Notes: generated by a model from the sequence alone, not told the origin. A stretch of 64,000 nucleotides of DNA from Seohaeicola zhoushanensis (GCF_014656415.1 NZ_BNCJ01000002.1:62001-126000), one strand, 5' to 3'. Positions 28,042 to 37,634 are shown, counted from the first letter of the stretch. Numbers and translations: made by a program.

Positions 28042-28195
28042 CGTGCTCGCCGTCACCGTCTTGGTGCATCCCGCGCATGTCGAAATTGCGGTCAAGGCAG
28101 GGATTGACCAAGAAGCCGGCCTTGGTAACCTGATGCAGGCCCTCGTCCGCGGTCTCGCCTCGCCGGGCGCGTAGGGCGGCGTTGCTCTTGCCGGG

Positions 28196-29701
28196 TCAGC
28201 CTGCCCGGTATCGCAGCCGCGACAGCATCGAGGTTATCGGCGCCCACATCGACCAGGCCACGAAGAGCAGGGCCAGGAACAGGATGGTTCCGCTGATCGG
28301 GCGGGTGAAGAAGACCGTCCAGTCCTGGTGGGAATTCGCCAGCGAGGTCAGGAAATACCGCTCGGCCAGCGGCCCGAGAATGACGCCCAGCACCATCGGC
28401 GCCGAGGGGAAGCCGATGCGCTTCATGCCCCAGCCGAGGACCCCGAAGGCCAGGCAGACATAGACGTCGAAGATGTTGTTCCTGACGCCGAAGGCCCCGA
28501 TGACGCTGAGCACGATGATGAAGGCGGCGAGGATCGCCGGCGGCGTCCGCATCAGCGTCGAGAAGATCTGCGCCACGCCGATCCCAGCGCCGATCATCAG
28601 CACGTTGGCAATGATCATCGCCGCGAAGATCGTGTAGACCATCGACGGGTCCATGATGAACAACAGCGGGCCGGGATTGACCCCGTGCAGCATCATCGCC
28701 GCCAGCATGATCGCCGTCGCCGCACTGCCGGGAATACCCAGTGTCAGCAGCGGCACCATCGCGGCGCCCGTCGTCGCATTCTTCGCGGCCTCGGGGGCGG
28801 CGAGGCCCTCTTCGACGCCGGTGCCGAACTCGGCCTTGCGCTTGGACACCTGCTTCTCGACCCCATATGCGATCACTGCGCCAGGCGTGGCGCCGGCACC
28901 GGGGATCATGCCGATCATGCAGCCAAGGCCTGTGCCGCGCAGGATCGCGCCCTTGACCTTGAAGATGTCCGACAGTCTCGGCCTGGCTCCTTTCCCCTCG
29001 GAATGCTTGGGGCGCAGGTCGCGATTGGTGGCGATCAGGTCGACCACCTCGCCGATGGCAAACAGGCCGATCATCACCACGACAAAGCGGATGCCGCTTT
29101 CCATCTGCGGGATGCCAAAGCTGAACCGGGCCTGCCCATACAGCGGGTCGACGCCCACGGTGCCCACCGCGATGCCGGCCAGCAGCGATACCACGGTGAT
29201 GATCGGCTGGTCCTTGGCAATCGCGATGACGCTGACCAGCCCGAGAACCGTCGCCGCGAAGAACTCGGGCTGCGAGAACTTGAGCGCGAAGCTTGCGAAG
29301 GGGGCGGAGAGGAAAGCCAGCACGAGCGCGCTGACCAGCCCGCCGGTGGCCGAGGCCGTCACCGCGATCATCAGCGCGCGTTTCACCTCGCCGCGGCGCG
29401 TCATCGGGTAGCCGTCCCATGTCGCTGGCAGCGAGGCCGGCGTGCCGGGCACGTTGATGATGATCGCCGAGATCGACCCTCCGAAGACGCCGCCGACATA
29501 GATGCCTCCAAGGAAGAGCATCGATTGCGTGGGCTCCATCACATAGGTGAAGGGCAGCGCCATCGCCATCGCGTTGACGAAGGAGATGCCCGGCAGTGCG
29601 CCCGCCACCACGCCGACCAGCAGCCCGATCACGATCGTCGCGAATGCGGTGAACTGGAAGGCCGCGTGAAATCCGCCGGCGAGAAGTTCGAGAGAGCTCA
29701 T
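28196..29701 (-). CDS. Tripartite tricarboxylate transporter permease (TctA-type)
   Basis: 501 residues with about twelve transmembrane helices and TctA signatures: VAGALPGISFVNAMAMALPF, YVGGVFGGSISAIIINVPGT, ATWDGYPM and MIPGAGATPGAVIAYG. It is the large channel subunit of a TTT importer. ATG 29701 is chosen because longer frames extend into tctB. Order on the minus strand is binding protein, TctB, TctA, following a CoA ligase and an acylating aldehyde dehydrogenase. Confidence 0.92.
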   Translation of the reverse strand: MSSLELLAGGFHAAFQFTAFATIVIGLLVGVVAGALPGISFVNAMAMALPFTYVMEPTQSMLFLGGIYVGGVFGGSISAIIINVPGTPASLPATWDGYPMTRRGEVKRALMIAVTASATGGLVSALVLAFLSAPFASFALKFSQPEFFAATVLGLVSVIAIAKDQPIITVVSLLAGIAVGTVGVDPLYGQARFSFGIPQMESGIRFVVVMIGLFAIGEVVDLIATNRDLRPKHSEGKGARPRLSDIFKVKGAILRGTGLGCMIGMIPGAGATPGAVIAYGVEKQVSKRKAEFGTGVEEGLAAPEAAKNATTGAAMVPLLTLGIPGSAATAIMLAAMMLHGVNPGPLLFIMDPSMVYTIFAAMIIANVLMIGAGIGVAQIFSTLMRTPPAILAAFIIVLSVIGAFGVRNNIFDVYVCLAFGVLGWGMKRIGFPSAPMVLGVILGPLAERYFLTSLANSHQDWTVFFTRPISGTILFLALLFVAWSMWAPITSMLSRLRYRAG

Positions 29702-29714
29702 GCATTCAATTCCG

Positions 29715-30314
29715 TCAGTAAATTCCAAGCGTCTTGAGCAGCCAGATGCTGAACTGGTCAAAGACGCCCCGGCCACGGCTCAGCGGCATCAGCGAGATGC
29801 CCATGAAGACCCACAGCAGAACCCAGGTGCCGATCAGCGACACCGGCAGCACCACCAGCGGCTTGCGCACCCCGCCGTAGACGCACCAGACCGCGATGAA
29901 GACCGCCGTGGTCAGGGCAAAGCCGGTGAGCGGCAGCAGGATCCCGTAAAGCACGATCAGCGCGATCCCGGCGACGGCCTTGCCGAACCTGTAGATCTCG
30001 TCGTCATCGGGCGCGCGCAGCGCTGAACGGCGACCGGCCCGGCCAAGAACCCAGAGTTCGAGGCCGAGCCAGACTGCAGAGAACAGCGCCAAGCCGTTCA
30101 GGATGAGGTCGGGCCAGGCGTCGGGCCCCAGCCCCTTTGTGACTGCGGGACTACCGCGCCAGAAAACGAAGTGCTGGAGAACAAGCGCCAAGACGACTAG
30201 CACCGCGGGCAGTAAAGCGGGCATTAGCCGGACAAGACCGGTAGCCCGGTCCTGTCCTGTCGGGCTGGCGCCTGAGGCCTCTCGGCCCGACGGGGGCACG
30301 ACCTCGGTCTTCAT
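29715..30314 (-). CDS. Tripartite tricarboxylate transporter small permease (TctB-type)
   Basis: 199 residues. An N-terminal cytoplasmic tail of about 30 residues precedes four transmembrane segments. Typical features include KGLGPDAWPDLILNGLALFS and a hydrophobic LIVLYGILLPLTGFALTTAV stretch. The start overlaps the stop of the binding-protein gene (ATGA). Divergent in sequence, as TctB proteins usually are, but context is decisive. Confidence 0.85.
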   Translation of the reverse strand: MKTEVVPPSGREASGASPTGQDRATGLVRLMPALLPAVLVVLALVLQHFVFWRGSPAVTKGLGPDAWPDLILNGLALFSAVWLGLELWVLGRAGRRSALRAPDDDEIYRFGKAVAGIALIVLYGILLPLTGFALTTAVFIAVWCVYGGVRKPLVVLPVSLIGTWVLLWVFMGISLMPLSRGRGVFDQFSIWLLKTLGIY

Positions 30315-31264
30315 GACCCGAGTTGCGCCGCTATCAGATCACGGAAATCCGAAATCATCGACTGCGCGGCCGCACCGGTCACCGGCGTGATGCAGGAATA
30401 AGTCTTTTGGCAGAAGGCCTTCCATTCATCCGACGCGACGGCCCCAGTGACCGCAGTCTCCAGCTTGGCAACGATATCATCCGCCGTTCCGGCGGCGACG
30501 GCGATGCTGCGGAAGTTGTCGAGCCCCGAGATGTCGATGCCCAGCTCCTTCGAGGTCGGCACATCCGGAAACTCCGGGTGACGCTCGCTCGAGAAGACCA
30601 CCAGCGGGGTCAGCTGCCCGGCCTGGATGAACTGCGCCACGTCGCCGGGTTCTTCGTAGATAGCTTGGGTATGGCCCCCTATGGGCGAGGCATAGCGTTC
30701 GGCCGGCGCCTGGAACGGCACGTTCTCCATCTTGATGCCGGCCTTCTCGAGCAGTTTCAGCGTCACGTCGTCCTGCGTGCCATAGCCCGAGGTCGCCACG
30801 GTGATCTCGCCCGGATGCTCCTTGGCATAGGCCATCAGATCCTGTGCCGTCTTGTGCGGGCCGTTGGATGGCACGAACAGGAACGACGGAGAGCTCTGAA
30901 CCACGGCGATCACCCGGAAGTCCTCGGGCTTGTTGTCGCCCAGCCCCGAGGCCCAGGACGCAACCGTCAGCGAGATGAGCGTGCCCATCGTATAGCCGTC
31001 CGCCGCGTTCGTGCGCAGTTGCGTCAGACCGGCGTTGCCCGAGGCGCCGGCGACGTTCGACACCGGGATCGGCACGCCAAGCGGTGCTTCCACGAGCTTT
31101 GCCATCTGCCGCCCCATGACATCCGCGCCGCCACCGGGGCCGAATGTGACGATAAGTTCGATCGGCCGGTCCGGATAGCCCTCGGCAAAGGCCGCTCCCG
31201 CGGCGCAGACGCCTGCCAGGATCGCCGCGCCAAGCACCGCATTGGTCTTCTTGAAAATGGTCAT
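30311..31264 (-). CDS. Tripartite tricarboxylate transporter substrate-binding protein (TctC/Bug family)
   Basis: 317 residues with a Sec signal peptide (ILAGVCAAGAAFA). Bug-family motifs: GYPDRPIELIVTFGPGGGAD, SNVAGASGNAGLTQL and PEFPDVPTSKELGIDI. ATG 31264 has GGAGG at optimal distance; an alternative ATG at 31279 has none. Bug proteins bind carboxylates or similar small anions. Located 82 bases after the CoA-ligase gene in the same operon. Confidence 0.9.
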   Translation of the reverse strand: MTIFKKTNAVLGAAILAGVCAAGAAFAEGYPDRPIELIVTFGPGGGADVMGRQMAKLVEAPLGVPIPVSNVAGASGNAGLTQLRTNAADGYTMGTLISLTVASWASGLGDNKPEDFRVIAVVQSSPSFLFVPSNGPHKTAQDLMAYAKEHPGEITVATSGYGTQDDVTLKLLEKAGIKMENVPFQAPAERYASPIGGHTQAIYEEPGDVAQFIQAGQLTPLVVFSSERHPEFPDVPTSKELGIDISGLDNFRSIAVAAGTADDIVAKLETAVTGAVASDEWKAFCQKTYSCITPVTGAAAQSMISDFRDLIAAQLGS

Positions 31265-31345
31265 CTGATTTCCTCCCATGGTCTTCGTTCTCTGCTGGAT
31301 ACTCGAAACGCGCCGCCCTCCCGTGCGTCGCGGTTCAGGCAGGTT

Positions 31346-32890
31346 TCATGCGATCTTGGCGACACCTCCGGTCATTTCGACCAGCAGGCGCCGCTGGATC
31401 TTGCCAGAGGGGCCTTTTGGCAGTTCCTCCAGGAAATGCACGACATCCGGGCTCTTGAACCTGCCCAGCCGCTGGTGGCAGAGCGCGATCAGATCGGCCT
31501 CGGACGCGGCCGAGCCCTTGCGCAGCGCCACCGCGGCCTCGACCCGCTCGCCATATTGCGCGCAGGGACGGGCAAAGGCGGCGGCCTCCACCACGTCGGG
31601 ATGGGCATAGAGCGCCTCGTCGACCTCGCGCGGGGCGATGTTCTCGCCGCCCTTGATGATCAACTCCTTCAGCCGCCCAGTGACAAAGACATAGCCATCG
31701 GCATCCATCCGACCGAGATCGCCGGTGCGCAGCCAGCCCTCGCCGGTCAGCGCCTCGCGCGTGGCCTCTTCGTTCTTGAGGTAGCCGCGCATGACATTGG
31801 GCCCGCGCACCGCGATTTCGCCCTCGGTGCCCGGCGGAACCGGCAGCAGATCGCGCGACAGGATCGCCACCTCGTCGCCATAGGCCTTGCCCGGCGAGCC
31901 GATCTTGCGCGCGGCCATGTCCAGCGGGTTCGACAGGATCTGCGCGGCCGTTTCCGTCAGCCCCATCGTCTCGACCAGCGAGACGCCGAACCGATCCTCG
32001 AAGGCGCGGTGGATATCCGGCGCCAGCGCGGACGAGGCCGAACGGCCAAAACGGATGCGCGCGCGGGTCTCGGCGTCGGGGCGCTCATCGCCATGCAGCA
32101 GGTGCGACACGATGGTCGGCACGATCGAGAACCAGGTCGCCTCGGCCTCGGCGCATTGTGCCCAGAAGCTGCGGGCCGAGAAACGCGGGCAGACCGCGAC
32201 CGACCCGCCCGAGACCAGCGGCCCCATGACGGTGACGCAAAGCCCGTTGATGTGACAGATCGGCAGCACGCAGAGGGCGCGATCCGCCGGAGTCAGCTCG
32301 TGCGCCAGCGTGGTGGTCCAGCCCCCCGCCAGCAGGCTGGCGTGGCTGTGGACCACGCCCTTGGGGCGGCCCGTCGTGCCCGAGGTGTACATCAACAGCG
32401 CATCGTCCCCGGCGCCGAGATCGCACAGCGGGGCAGGGACCGCGTCCGCAGGCCAGTCGATCCCGGTCCCGACAGGGATGACACGGGCCCCAACCTGATG
32501 CGCGGCGGACGCGCTCTCGAAAAGCGCGGCCTGTTCAGCGCCGACGAAGACATGGCTGGCCTCGGAATGCGACAGCGCATAGCCGATGGCCTCGGCACCC
32601 GCCGCGAGGTTGATGACCGTCGTGCGGAACCCGCCGTAAAGCACGCCGAACAGGCAGAGGATGCCGTCGCGGCTGTTGGGCAGCATCACTGCCACGCTGG
32701 CCCCCTTGGGGATGCCCAGACCCGTCAGCCGCCCGGCAATATCGCGCGCCTGGTCGCGCACCTCGGCCCAGGTCAGCGAGGGCGCGGTGCCGGGAAACAG
32801 GTGGCTGACCGTCGCGCCCGTTGTCTCGGCGCGGTGGTCCAGCCAGTCGCGGACCGTGCCCTCGGGCGGGGTCGCCGGATCGAACCTCAC
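31346..32890 (-). CDS. AMP-forming acyl-CoA synthetase (class I adenylate-forming; SauT-like candidate)
   Basis: 514 residues from a GTG that overlaps the aldehyde dehydrogenase stop (GTGA at 32887-32890). Adenylation motifs: LMYTSGTTGRPKGVVHSH, GLTETAAQIL, RTGDLGRMDADGYVFVTGRL, and a C-terminal LPKGPSGKIQRR with the catalytic Lys. It makes an acyl-CoA from an imported acid. Being coupled to an acylating aldehyde dehydrogenase, its product is probably reduced to an aldehyde, as in the SauT-SauS route for sulfoacetate. Malonate or other small acids are alternatives. Confidence 0.88.
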   Translation of the reverse strand: MRFDPATPPEGTVRDWLDHRAETTGATVSHLFPGTAPSLTWAEVRDQARDIAGRLTGLGIPKGASVAVMLPNSRDGILCLFGVLYGGFRTTVINLAAGAEAIGYALSHSEASHVFVGAEQAALFESASAAHQVGARVIPVGTGIDWPADAVPAPLCDLGAGDDALLMYTSGTTGRPKGVVHSHASLLAGGWTTTLAHELTPADRALCVLPICHINGLCVTVMGPLVSGGSVAVCPRFSARSFWAQCAEAEATWFSIVPTIVSHLLHGDERPDAETRARIRFGRSASSALAPDIHRAFEDRFGVSLVETMGLTETAAQILSNPLDMAARKIGSPGKAYGDEVAILSRDLLPVPPGTEGEIAVRGPNVMRGYLKNEEATREALTGEGWLRTGDLGRMDADGYVFVTGRLKELIIKGGENIAPREVDEALYAHPDVVEAAAFARPCAQYGERVEAAVALRKGSAASEADLIALCHQRLGRFKSPDVVHFLEELPKGPSGKIQRRLLVEMTGGVAKIA

Positions 32891-34290
32891 TTCCCGGCCT
32901 CGGCCCAATATGCGCCGAAGATCTCCTCGACGGCGGGCTCGCGCGGGGCAATCGGGCGTACTACGCGCGCGTGCTGCACGAAATGCTGCCAGTTCAGGTT
33001 CTCGTCGATCGAATTGCCGCCCCAGGACCCGCAGCCCATCGACAGCGAGAAGGGCAGGCCATTGTCAAACGATCCGCCGGTGGCAAAGCAATGCGCCTGA
33101 TTGACGATGATCCGGCAGGTCGGCATGTGCATCGCCAGCGCGCGCGGGCGCGCATCGTCGGACGTGTGGATGCCGAAGGAATGGCCCGCGCCCTGATACG
33201 CCATGATCCGCCGGGTGATCTCGACCGCGTCGTCATAGTCACGCGCGCGGTAGAGGGCGAGCACCCGGCTCAGCTTTTCGCCCGACAGCGGGTGGTCCGG
33301 CCCGATCCCCTGCGTCTCGACCGCGACAAAGCGCGTCGCCGCCGGCACCTTTCCCGCAAGCCCCAGCTTGTCGATCATCACGTCGGCATCCTTCGCGATG
33401 ATCTCGCGGTTCAGATGCCCCCCGTGCCAGAGATGCGAAATGACTCCATCGGCCTCGGAGGCAGGCAGAACGGCGCCACCGACCTCACCCAGGGCGGCGA
33501 CGAACTGGTCATAGACCTTGTCCACCACCACGACTGCATTCTCCGACGAACAGGAGGTGGCATTGTCGAAGGTCTTCGAAGCCGCGATTTTGGCCGCGGC
33601 GCTGGCCAGGTCCGCCGTCTCGTCCACGATGACCGTGACGTTCCCGGCCCCGACGCCAACCGCCGGTGTGCCGCTCGAATAGGCGCGGCGGACGTTGTCC
33701 TGGCTGCCCGTCACGACGGCCAGGTCGGCCATCTCCAGCAGGCGCTGCGTCTTCGCCTTGCCGCCCGCGCCGGGCAGCATCTGCACCAGCTTGCGATACT
33801 CGCCGATCTTGTCGAACTCGGCGTGGATATAGTCGAGCAGCAGCTCGCAGCAGGCGACACCCTTTGGCGAGGGCGAAAGTATGATGGCGTTGCCGCCCTT
33901 CAGCGCGTTGATGATATTGTTGGCGGGCGTGGCCGCCGGATTGGTCGAGGGCACCACCGCGCCGATCAGGCCGATCGGCCGCACCACCGTCGTGATGCCG
34001 GTCTCGGGATCGTCCGATACCACGCCGAAGGTCTTGGCATCCTTGATGTCGCGCATCAGGCCCAGCGTCTTGCGATGGTTCTTGATCATCTTGTCATCGA
34101 TATTGCCAAGGCCGGTGGTCCTGACGGCCAGCTCCGACAGCGCCCGGTTTCGCGCCGGCTCCATGATCGCCCAGGCAGCCGCCTGGGCGGCCCGGTCATA
34201 GCGCGCCTGGCTTCCATTACGCTCGTATTTGGATTGGGCGTCGCGCGCCTCGGCGACGATACCGTCCACCAACGCGTGTTCGTCTGGCAT
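32887..34290 (-). CDS. Acylating aldehyde dehydrogenase (sulfoacetaldehyde/acetaldehyde dehydrogenase-like; SauS-like candidate)
   Basis: 467 residues (484 if translation begins at 34341). AdhE/EutE-type features: GLIGAVVPSTNPAATPANNI, VGVGAGNVTVIVDETADL for NAD(P) binding, and the catalytic Cys in FDNATSCSSENAV (about Cys247). The family interconverts acyl-CoA and aldehyde. It is the first gene after the divergent LacI regulator and is translationally coupled to the CoA ligase. Sulfoacetate catabolism uses exactly this enzyme pair, but no sulfoacetaldehyde acetyltransferase is in the window. Confidence 0.87.
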   Translation of the reverse strand: MPDEHALVDGIVAEARDAQSKYERNGSQARYDRAAQAAAWAIMEPARNRALSELAVRTTGLGNIDDKMIKNHRKTLGLMRDIKDAKTFGVVSDDPETGITTVVRPIGLIGAVVPSTNPAATPANNIINALKGGNAIILSPSPKGVACCELLLDYIHAEFDKIGEYRKLVQMLPGAGGKAKTQRLLEMADLAVVTGSQDNVRRAYSSGTPAVGVGAGNVTVIVDETADLASAAAKIAASKTFDNATSCSSENAVVVVDKVYDQFVAALGEVGGAVLPASEADGVISHLWHGGHLNREIIAKDADVMIDKLGLAGKVPAATRFVAVETQGIGPDHPLSGEKLSRVLALYRARDYDDAVEITRRIMAYQGAGHSFGIHTSDDARPRALAMHMPTCRIIVNQAHCFATGGSFDNGLPFSLSMGCGSWGGNSIDENLNWQHFVQHARVVRPIAPREPAVEEIFGAYWAEAGK

Positions 34291-34418
34291 GTTCAAGCCC
34301 TCTGCCTCCCCATTGGCGCTTGCAGTGCGGTATCCGGCCATTGCAGCACCCTGCGTGAGGGCTCCTCCAGCTGCGTTTCAAACCGAACCAGCCAGAGATT
34401 ATGGAATGAAAATAGTAT

Positions 34419-34432
34419 TGCAAACGTTTTCA
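34419..34432. promoter_or_regulatory. Predicted LacI-family operator
   Basis: TGCAAACGTTTTCA matches the TGNAANCGNTTNCA-type LacI/GalR operator with the central CG, and is palindromic except for one pair. It lies in the divergent region between the aldehyde dehydrogenase operon and the LacI-family gene, 29 bp before the latter's start codon. Confidence 0.65.
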
Positions 34433-34460
34433 TAAATGGTTTCAGTGAACCCGATAAGCC

Positions 34461-35498
34461 ATGAGAAAACAGCCCGATAAAGTCGATATCGTTTACGTGG
34501 CCAGGCTGGCAGGTGTTTCGCCGGCAACCGTGTCACGCGCGATCAACCACCCCGACCTGGTCAGCCCGGCCACCCGGAAAAGAATCGACACGGCCATTCG
34601 CAAGTCGGGCTACATTCGCAATCGCGCCGCCCAGGCGATGCATGGCAAACGCAGCGGAACCATCGGGCTGATCGTCCCGACCATGAACTATGCGATCTTC
34701 GCCGAGGTGGTGCAGGCCTTCAACGACGAGATCAGCAACCACGGCTTCACGGTCCTCCTGGCAACACATGGTTACGACCTCGGGTCGGAGTACCTGGTCA
34801 TCCGGAAGCTGCTCGAACACAGGGTGGACGGTGTCGCGTTGGTCGGGCTCAATCACAGCCAGGACAGCATCGGTATCCTCGGCAAGCAGCGGGTGCCCTC
34901 GCTGACGATCTGGAACTATTCCGCAGACTCGCCGATCTCCTGCATCGGGGCCGACAATTTTGAGGCCGGTCAACTCGCGGCGCAACATATCGTGGTGCTG
35001 GGGCATCGTCGCGTCGGGCTGGTTTTCCCGCCAACCGAGGGCAACGACCGCGCGCGCGACCGTCTCAATGCGGCGCGGCAGACGCTGTTCGAGGCGGGCG
35101 TAACCATTCGCGACGAATGGTGTGGCGAGACCCCCTACAGCGTCTCTCAGTCCAAGAAGATCTGCACCGAGATCCTGTCACTCCCCAGGTCCGAACGGCC
35201 GACGGCCCTTCTCTGCGGCAATGACATCATTGCCCAGGGCGCGGTCTATGCCGCGCTCAGGCTGGGCGTATCGGTGCCGCAGGAACTGTCGGTTGTCGGC
35301 ATCGGCGATTTTGCCGGTTCGGCCGACATGGAACCCGCCTTGACTACCGTCCGCATTCCGGCGCGCCGTATCGGAACCGCCGCAGGACGGCGCCTCGTCA
35401 AGGCAATCACCGACGCCGACCCCGACTTCATCCTGCGCGAGCGGCTCGACGTCGAACTCATGATGCGCGCGACGACGGCGCAGCCGCGCCAGGACTAG
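34461..35498 (+). CDS. LacI-family transcriptional regulator
   Basis: 345 residues. LacI helix-turn-helix with hinge helix at the N-terminus (DIVYVARLAGVSPATVSRAI), then a periplasmic-binding-protein-like effector domain (RSGTIGLIVPTMNYAIFAEV; GHRRVGLVFP; ALLCGNDIIAQGAVYAALRL). Divergent from the aldehyde dehydrogenase/CoA ligase/TTT operon and probably its repressor. A LacI-type operator is at 34419-34432. Confidence 0.92.
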   Translation: MRKQPDKVDIVYVARLAGVSPATVSRAINHPDLVSPATRKRIDTAIRKSGYIRNRAAQAMHGKRSGTIGLIVPTMNYAIFAEVVQAFNDEISNHGFTVLLATHGYDLGSEYLVIRKLLEHRVDGVALVGLNHSQDSIGILGKQRVPSLTIWNYSADSPISCIGADNFEAGQLAAQHIVVLGHRRVGLVFPPTEGNDRARDRLNAARQTLFEAGVTIRDEWCGETPYSVSQSKKICTEILSLPRSERPTALLCGNDIIAQGAVYAALRLGVSVPQELSVVGIGDFAGSADMEPALTTVRIPARRIGTAAGRRLVKAITDADPDFILRERLDVELMMRATTAQPRQD

Positions 35499-35564
35499 GG
35501 GCTGGCGCCGGCCCGATTGCGTGACAAACCAGGCCTGGCTCGCGGGATGGCTGGTTCGCCCTGC

Positions 35565-36968
35565 TCAGAGCGGTGGAAGCTGCTGCCAGAGAGTCCCGAG
35601 TTCCGTCTCGAGCTTCTCGGCGACATCGAGGAGGAACCAATCGTCGTGCATCGGTCCGACCAACTGGATTCCAGCCGGTACGCCCTCGGCCAGGTGCGTG
35701 GGCATCGCGACGGCGGGAACGCCCAGAAGGCTGATGACCTGCATCATCCGGTTGGCTCGGATCTGGTTATACCCGAGTTTCGGGTCCTCGAGATCGGACC
35801 CCTCGCGGAAAATTGGCAGCAGTGAAATCGGCGTGAGGAGCAGGTCGATCGTGTCGAACATCATCGCCCATTTCCGCTGGTAGGTGACGCGGTCGCGCAT
35901 CGCCGTCAGCAAGGTTTCCGGGTCACACGGGACGTCGATATGGGTGATCCATTCCTCGTACAGCGCCCGCGCCGCGGGCGACATGTAGTTGCGGAACTTG
36001 TCTCCGATCATCAGCTCGGTCTCGCCGATGGCCAGGGTGCTCCACAGGGTGGCAACCTCCTCGAGCCCTGGCGGGGTGATCTCCCGGATTCCGAACCCCG
36101 CGTCTCGCAGCGCCTGGACGGCCTTCGTCATGGCTTCAGCGGCCTCCGGAGGCAACCCGGTGCCAAACGGATCTGCGCAAACGCCGATCGTGAGCGCGCC
36201 ATCACGCAGCCGTCCGCTGTCCTGGGCGCTTGTCCAGAAGGGATCGCGGCTGTCGCGGGCCGACATCACCTTCAGCCCGGCGCGGACATCGCCGATGCTG
36301 CGCGCGATCGGGCCTGATACGGATATCGTTTGGGCAAGGGCAGGGCGCTCGGTGGCTTCGCCCGAATTGAAGACCGGAACCCGGCCAAAGGACGGGCGGA
36401 TCGTGGCCACGCCGCAGCAATGCGCGGGATAGCGCAGCGAGCCGGCCAGGTCATTGCCATGCGCAATCGCCCCGATCCCGGCGGCGACGGCTGCCGCTGC
36501 GCCCCCGCTCGATCCGCCAGGCGTCAGCCTGGCATCCCACGGGTTCTTGGTCACGCCGTGCGCCGGGTTGGAGGCGTAATAGCGCATCGAGAATTCCGGC
36601 GTGTTGCTGCGCCCGACGATGACCGCGCCGGCCTTGCGAAAGTTTGAGGCGACCGGAGAGTCATCGAGCATCTTGGTCCCGGCGAAATCCGGGATGCCGT
36701 TCGACGAGGCATAGCCGCGCTGGTCGATATTGATCTTGGTCGTCACCGGCACGCCATAGAGGGGCCCGGCGTTCTCGGGAACTCCATCCGCGTCCATTTG
36801 TTCAGCGACGTCCATCGCTTCGATCACCGGCTCGACGATGGCGTTTATCGTCGGATTGACCGCAGCCATCCGGTCGAGCGCGGCCTGTGTCACCTCGCGG
36901 ACGGAGACCTCTCTCGCACGAACGCGCGCGGCGGTCTCGACAGCAGACCACTTCCAGATTTCAGTCAT
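35565..36968 (-). CDS. Amidase (amidase signature family)
   Basis: 467 residues. The Ser-cisSer-Lys triad elements are visible: catalytic-Lys segment GVPVTTKINIDQRG, GGSSGGAAAAVAAG with the cis-Ser, and GNDLAGSLRYPAHCCG with the nucleophile Ser. The usual GGS preceding the nucleophile is AGS here. It hydrolyses an amide to acid and ammonia. Its start lies eight bases inside the end of the tetR gene, and the divergent TRAP importer suggests an imported amide or acyl-amide substrate. Confidence 0.88.
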   Translation of the reverse strand: MTEIWKWSAVETAARVRAREVSVREVTQAALDRMAAVNPTINAIVEPVIEAMDVAEQMDADGVPENAGPLYGVPVTTKINIDQRGYASSNGIPDFAGTKMLDDSPVASNFRKAGAVIVGRSNTPEFSMRYYASNPAHGVTKNPWDARLTPGGSSGGAAAAVAAGIGAIAHGNDLAGSLRYPAHCCGVATIRPSFGRVPVFNSGEATERPALAQTISVSGPIARSIGDVRAGLKVMSARDSRDPFWTSAQDSGRLRDGALTIGVCADPFGTGLPPEAAEAMTKAVQALRDAGFGIREITPPGLEEVATLWSTLAIGETELMIGDKFRNYMSPAARALYEEWITHIDVPCDPETLLTAMRDRVTYQRKWAMMFDTIDLLLTPISLLPIFREGSDLEDPKLGYNQIRANRMMQVISLLGVPAVAMPTHLAEGVPAGIQLVGPMHDDWFLLDVAEKLETELGTLWQQLPPL

Positions 36969-37593
36969 TTGCTTTCTTCCTGGTATTGAATTGACCCAGA
37001 ACCACGTTCCGGGCGAGGTCGTAGACCTGGTCGACAAGGTCGCGATCCCCCTGCATGACGGGCCCGGACTTGTAGGTGGTCGCGTGCATGAGAATGCCGA
37101 TCACCGCCTGGTGCATCATGCGGATCCGCATGGCGACATCCCGATATCCCTGCGCTTCAAGGTCGGGCCCGAGACACTCCTGCATGAGTACCTCGTTGTC
37201 GGCGCGGAGTTGCAGGAACGGCTCCCAGATCTCGGGCGCCGTGTTCTGCCGAGCCGTCATGGCGTGGTAGAGACCGGAGTTGCAGGTGACGTGCAGGCAC
37301 GTCGCCCAGATCAGCTGGTAGAGCCGCTCGTCAAAGCTCTTGCCTGCGAGGTCCAGGGCCGCGAATCGATCTCGGGTGGCTTCGTCCGCGCTACGGATAA
37401 GCTCGACGAAGATCCCCTCCTTCGAGCCGAAGTGGTGGTAGATACTGCCGATCGAGACGCCCGAAGCGACCGAGATGACCGCCATCTGGGCAGCCTCGAA
37501 CCCGCCTTCCGCAACGAGTTTCGTTGCGCAGTTCAGTACCTTGCGCTTCGCATCCACCGTGCGTGCCTGGGTCTTCGCAGCCTGATTTTTCAT
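36961..37593 (-). CDS. TetR-family transcriptional regulator
   Basis: 210 residues. Helix-turn-helix region FEAAQMAVISVASGVSIGSI then YHHFGSKEGIFVELI; a C-terminal ligand domain follows. It is the first gene of a two-gene operon with the amidase and is divergent from a TRAP importer at 37716, so it should control both. The intergenic DNA has a GAACT-N8-AGTTC dyad at 37635-37652. Confidence 0.87.
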   Translation of the reverse strand: MKNQAAKTQARTVDAKRKVLNCATKLVAEGGFEAAQMAVISVASGVSIGSIYHHFGSKEGIFVELIRSADEATRDRFAALDLAGKSFDERLYQLIWATCLHVTCNSGLYHAMTARQNTAPEIWEPFLQLRADNEVLMQECLGPDLEAQGYRDVAMRIRMMHQAVIGILMHATTYKSGPVMQGDRDLVDQVYDLARNVVLGQFNTRKKAND

Positions 37594-37634
37594 CGCTTTC
37601 TTGCACTCCCGCGCCTGCTAAGCTTTTTATACTA

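Noticed and set aside
26539..28095. 518-codon minus-strand frame opposite the TRAP large permease
   Set aside because: Composition (His, Gln, Asp, Arg-rich) is that of an antisense shadow of a membrane protein.
28042..28195. Short open frames on both strands between the convergent TRAP and TTT operons (for example a minus-strand stretch with GLHQVTKAGFLVNP)
   Set aside because: They look somewhat protein-like and might be a gene remnant, but I cannot match a family and the region is only 154 bases.
28196..34290. Firm assignment of the module as sulfoacetate catabolism (sauST)
   Set aside because: The enzyme pair fits, but xsc and a sulfite-handling gene are absent from the window and other acids would give the same enzyme classes; gene symbols therefore withheld.
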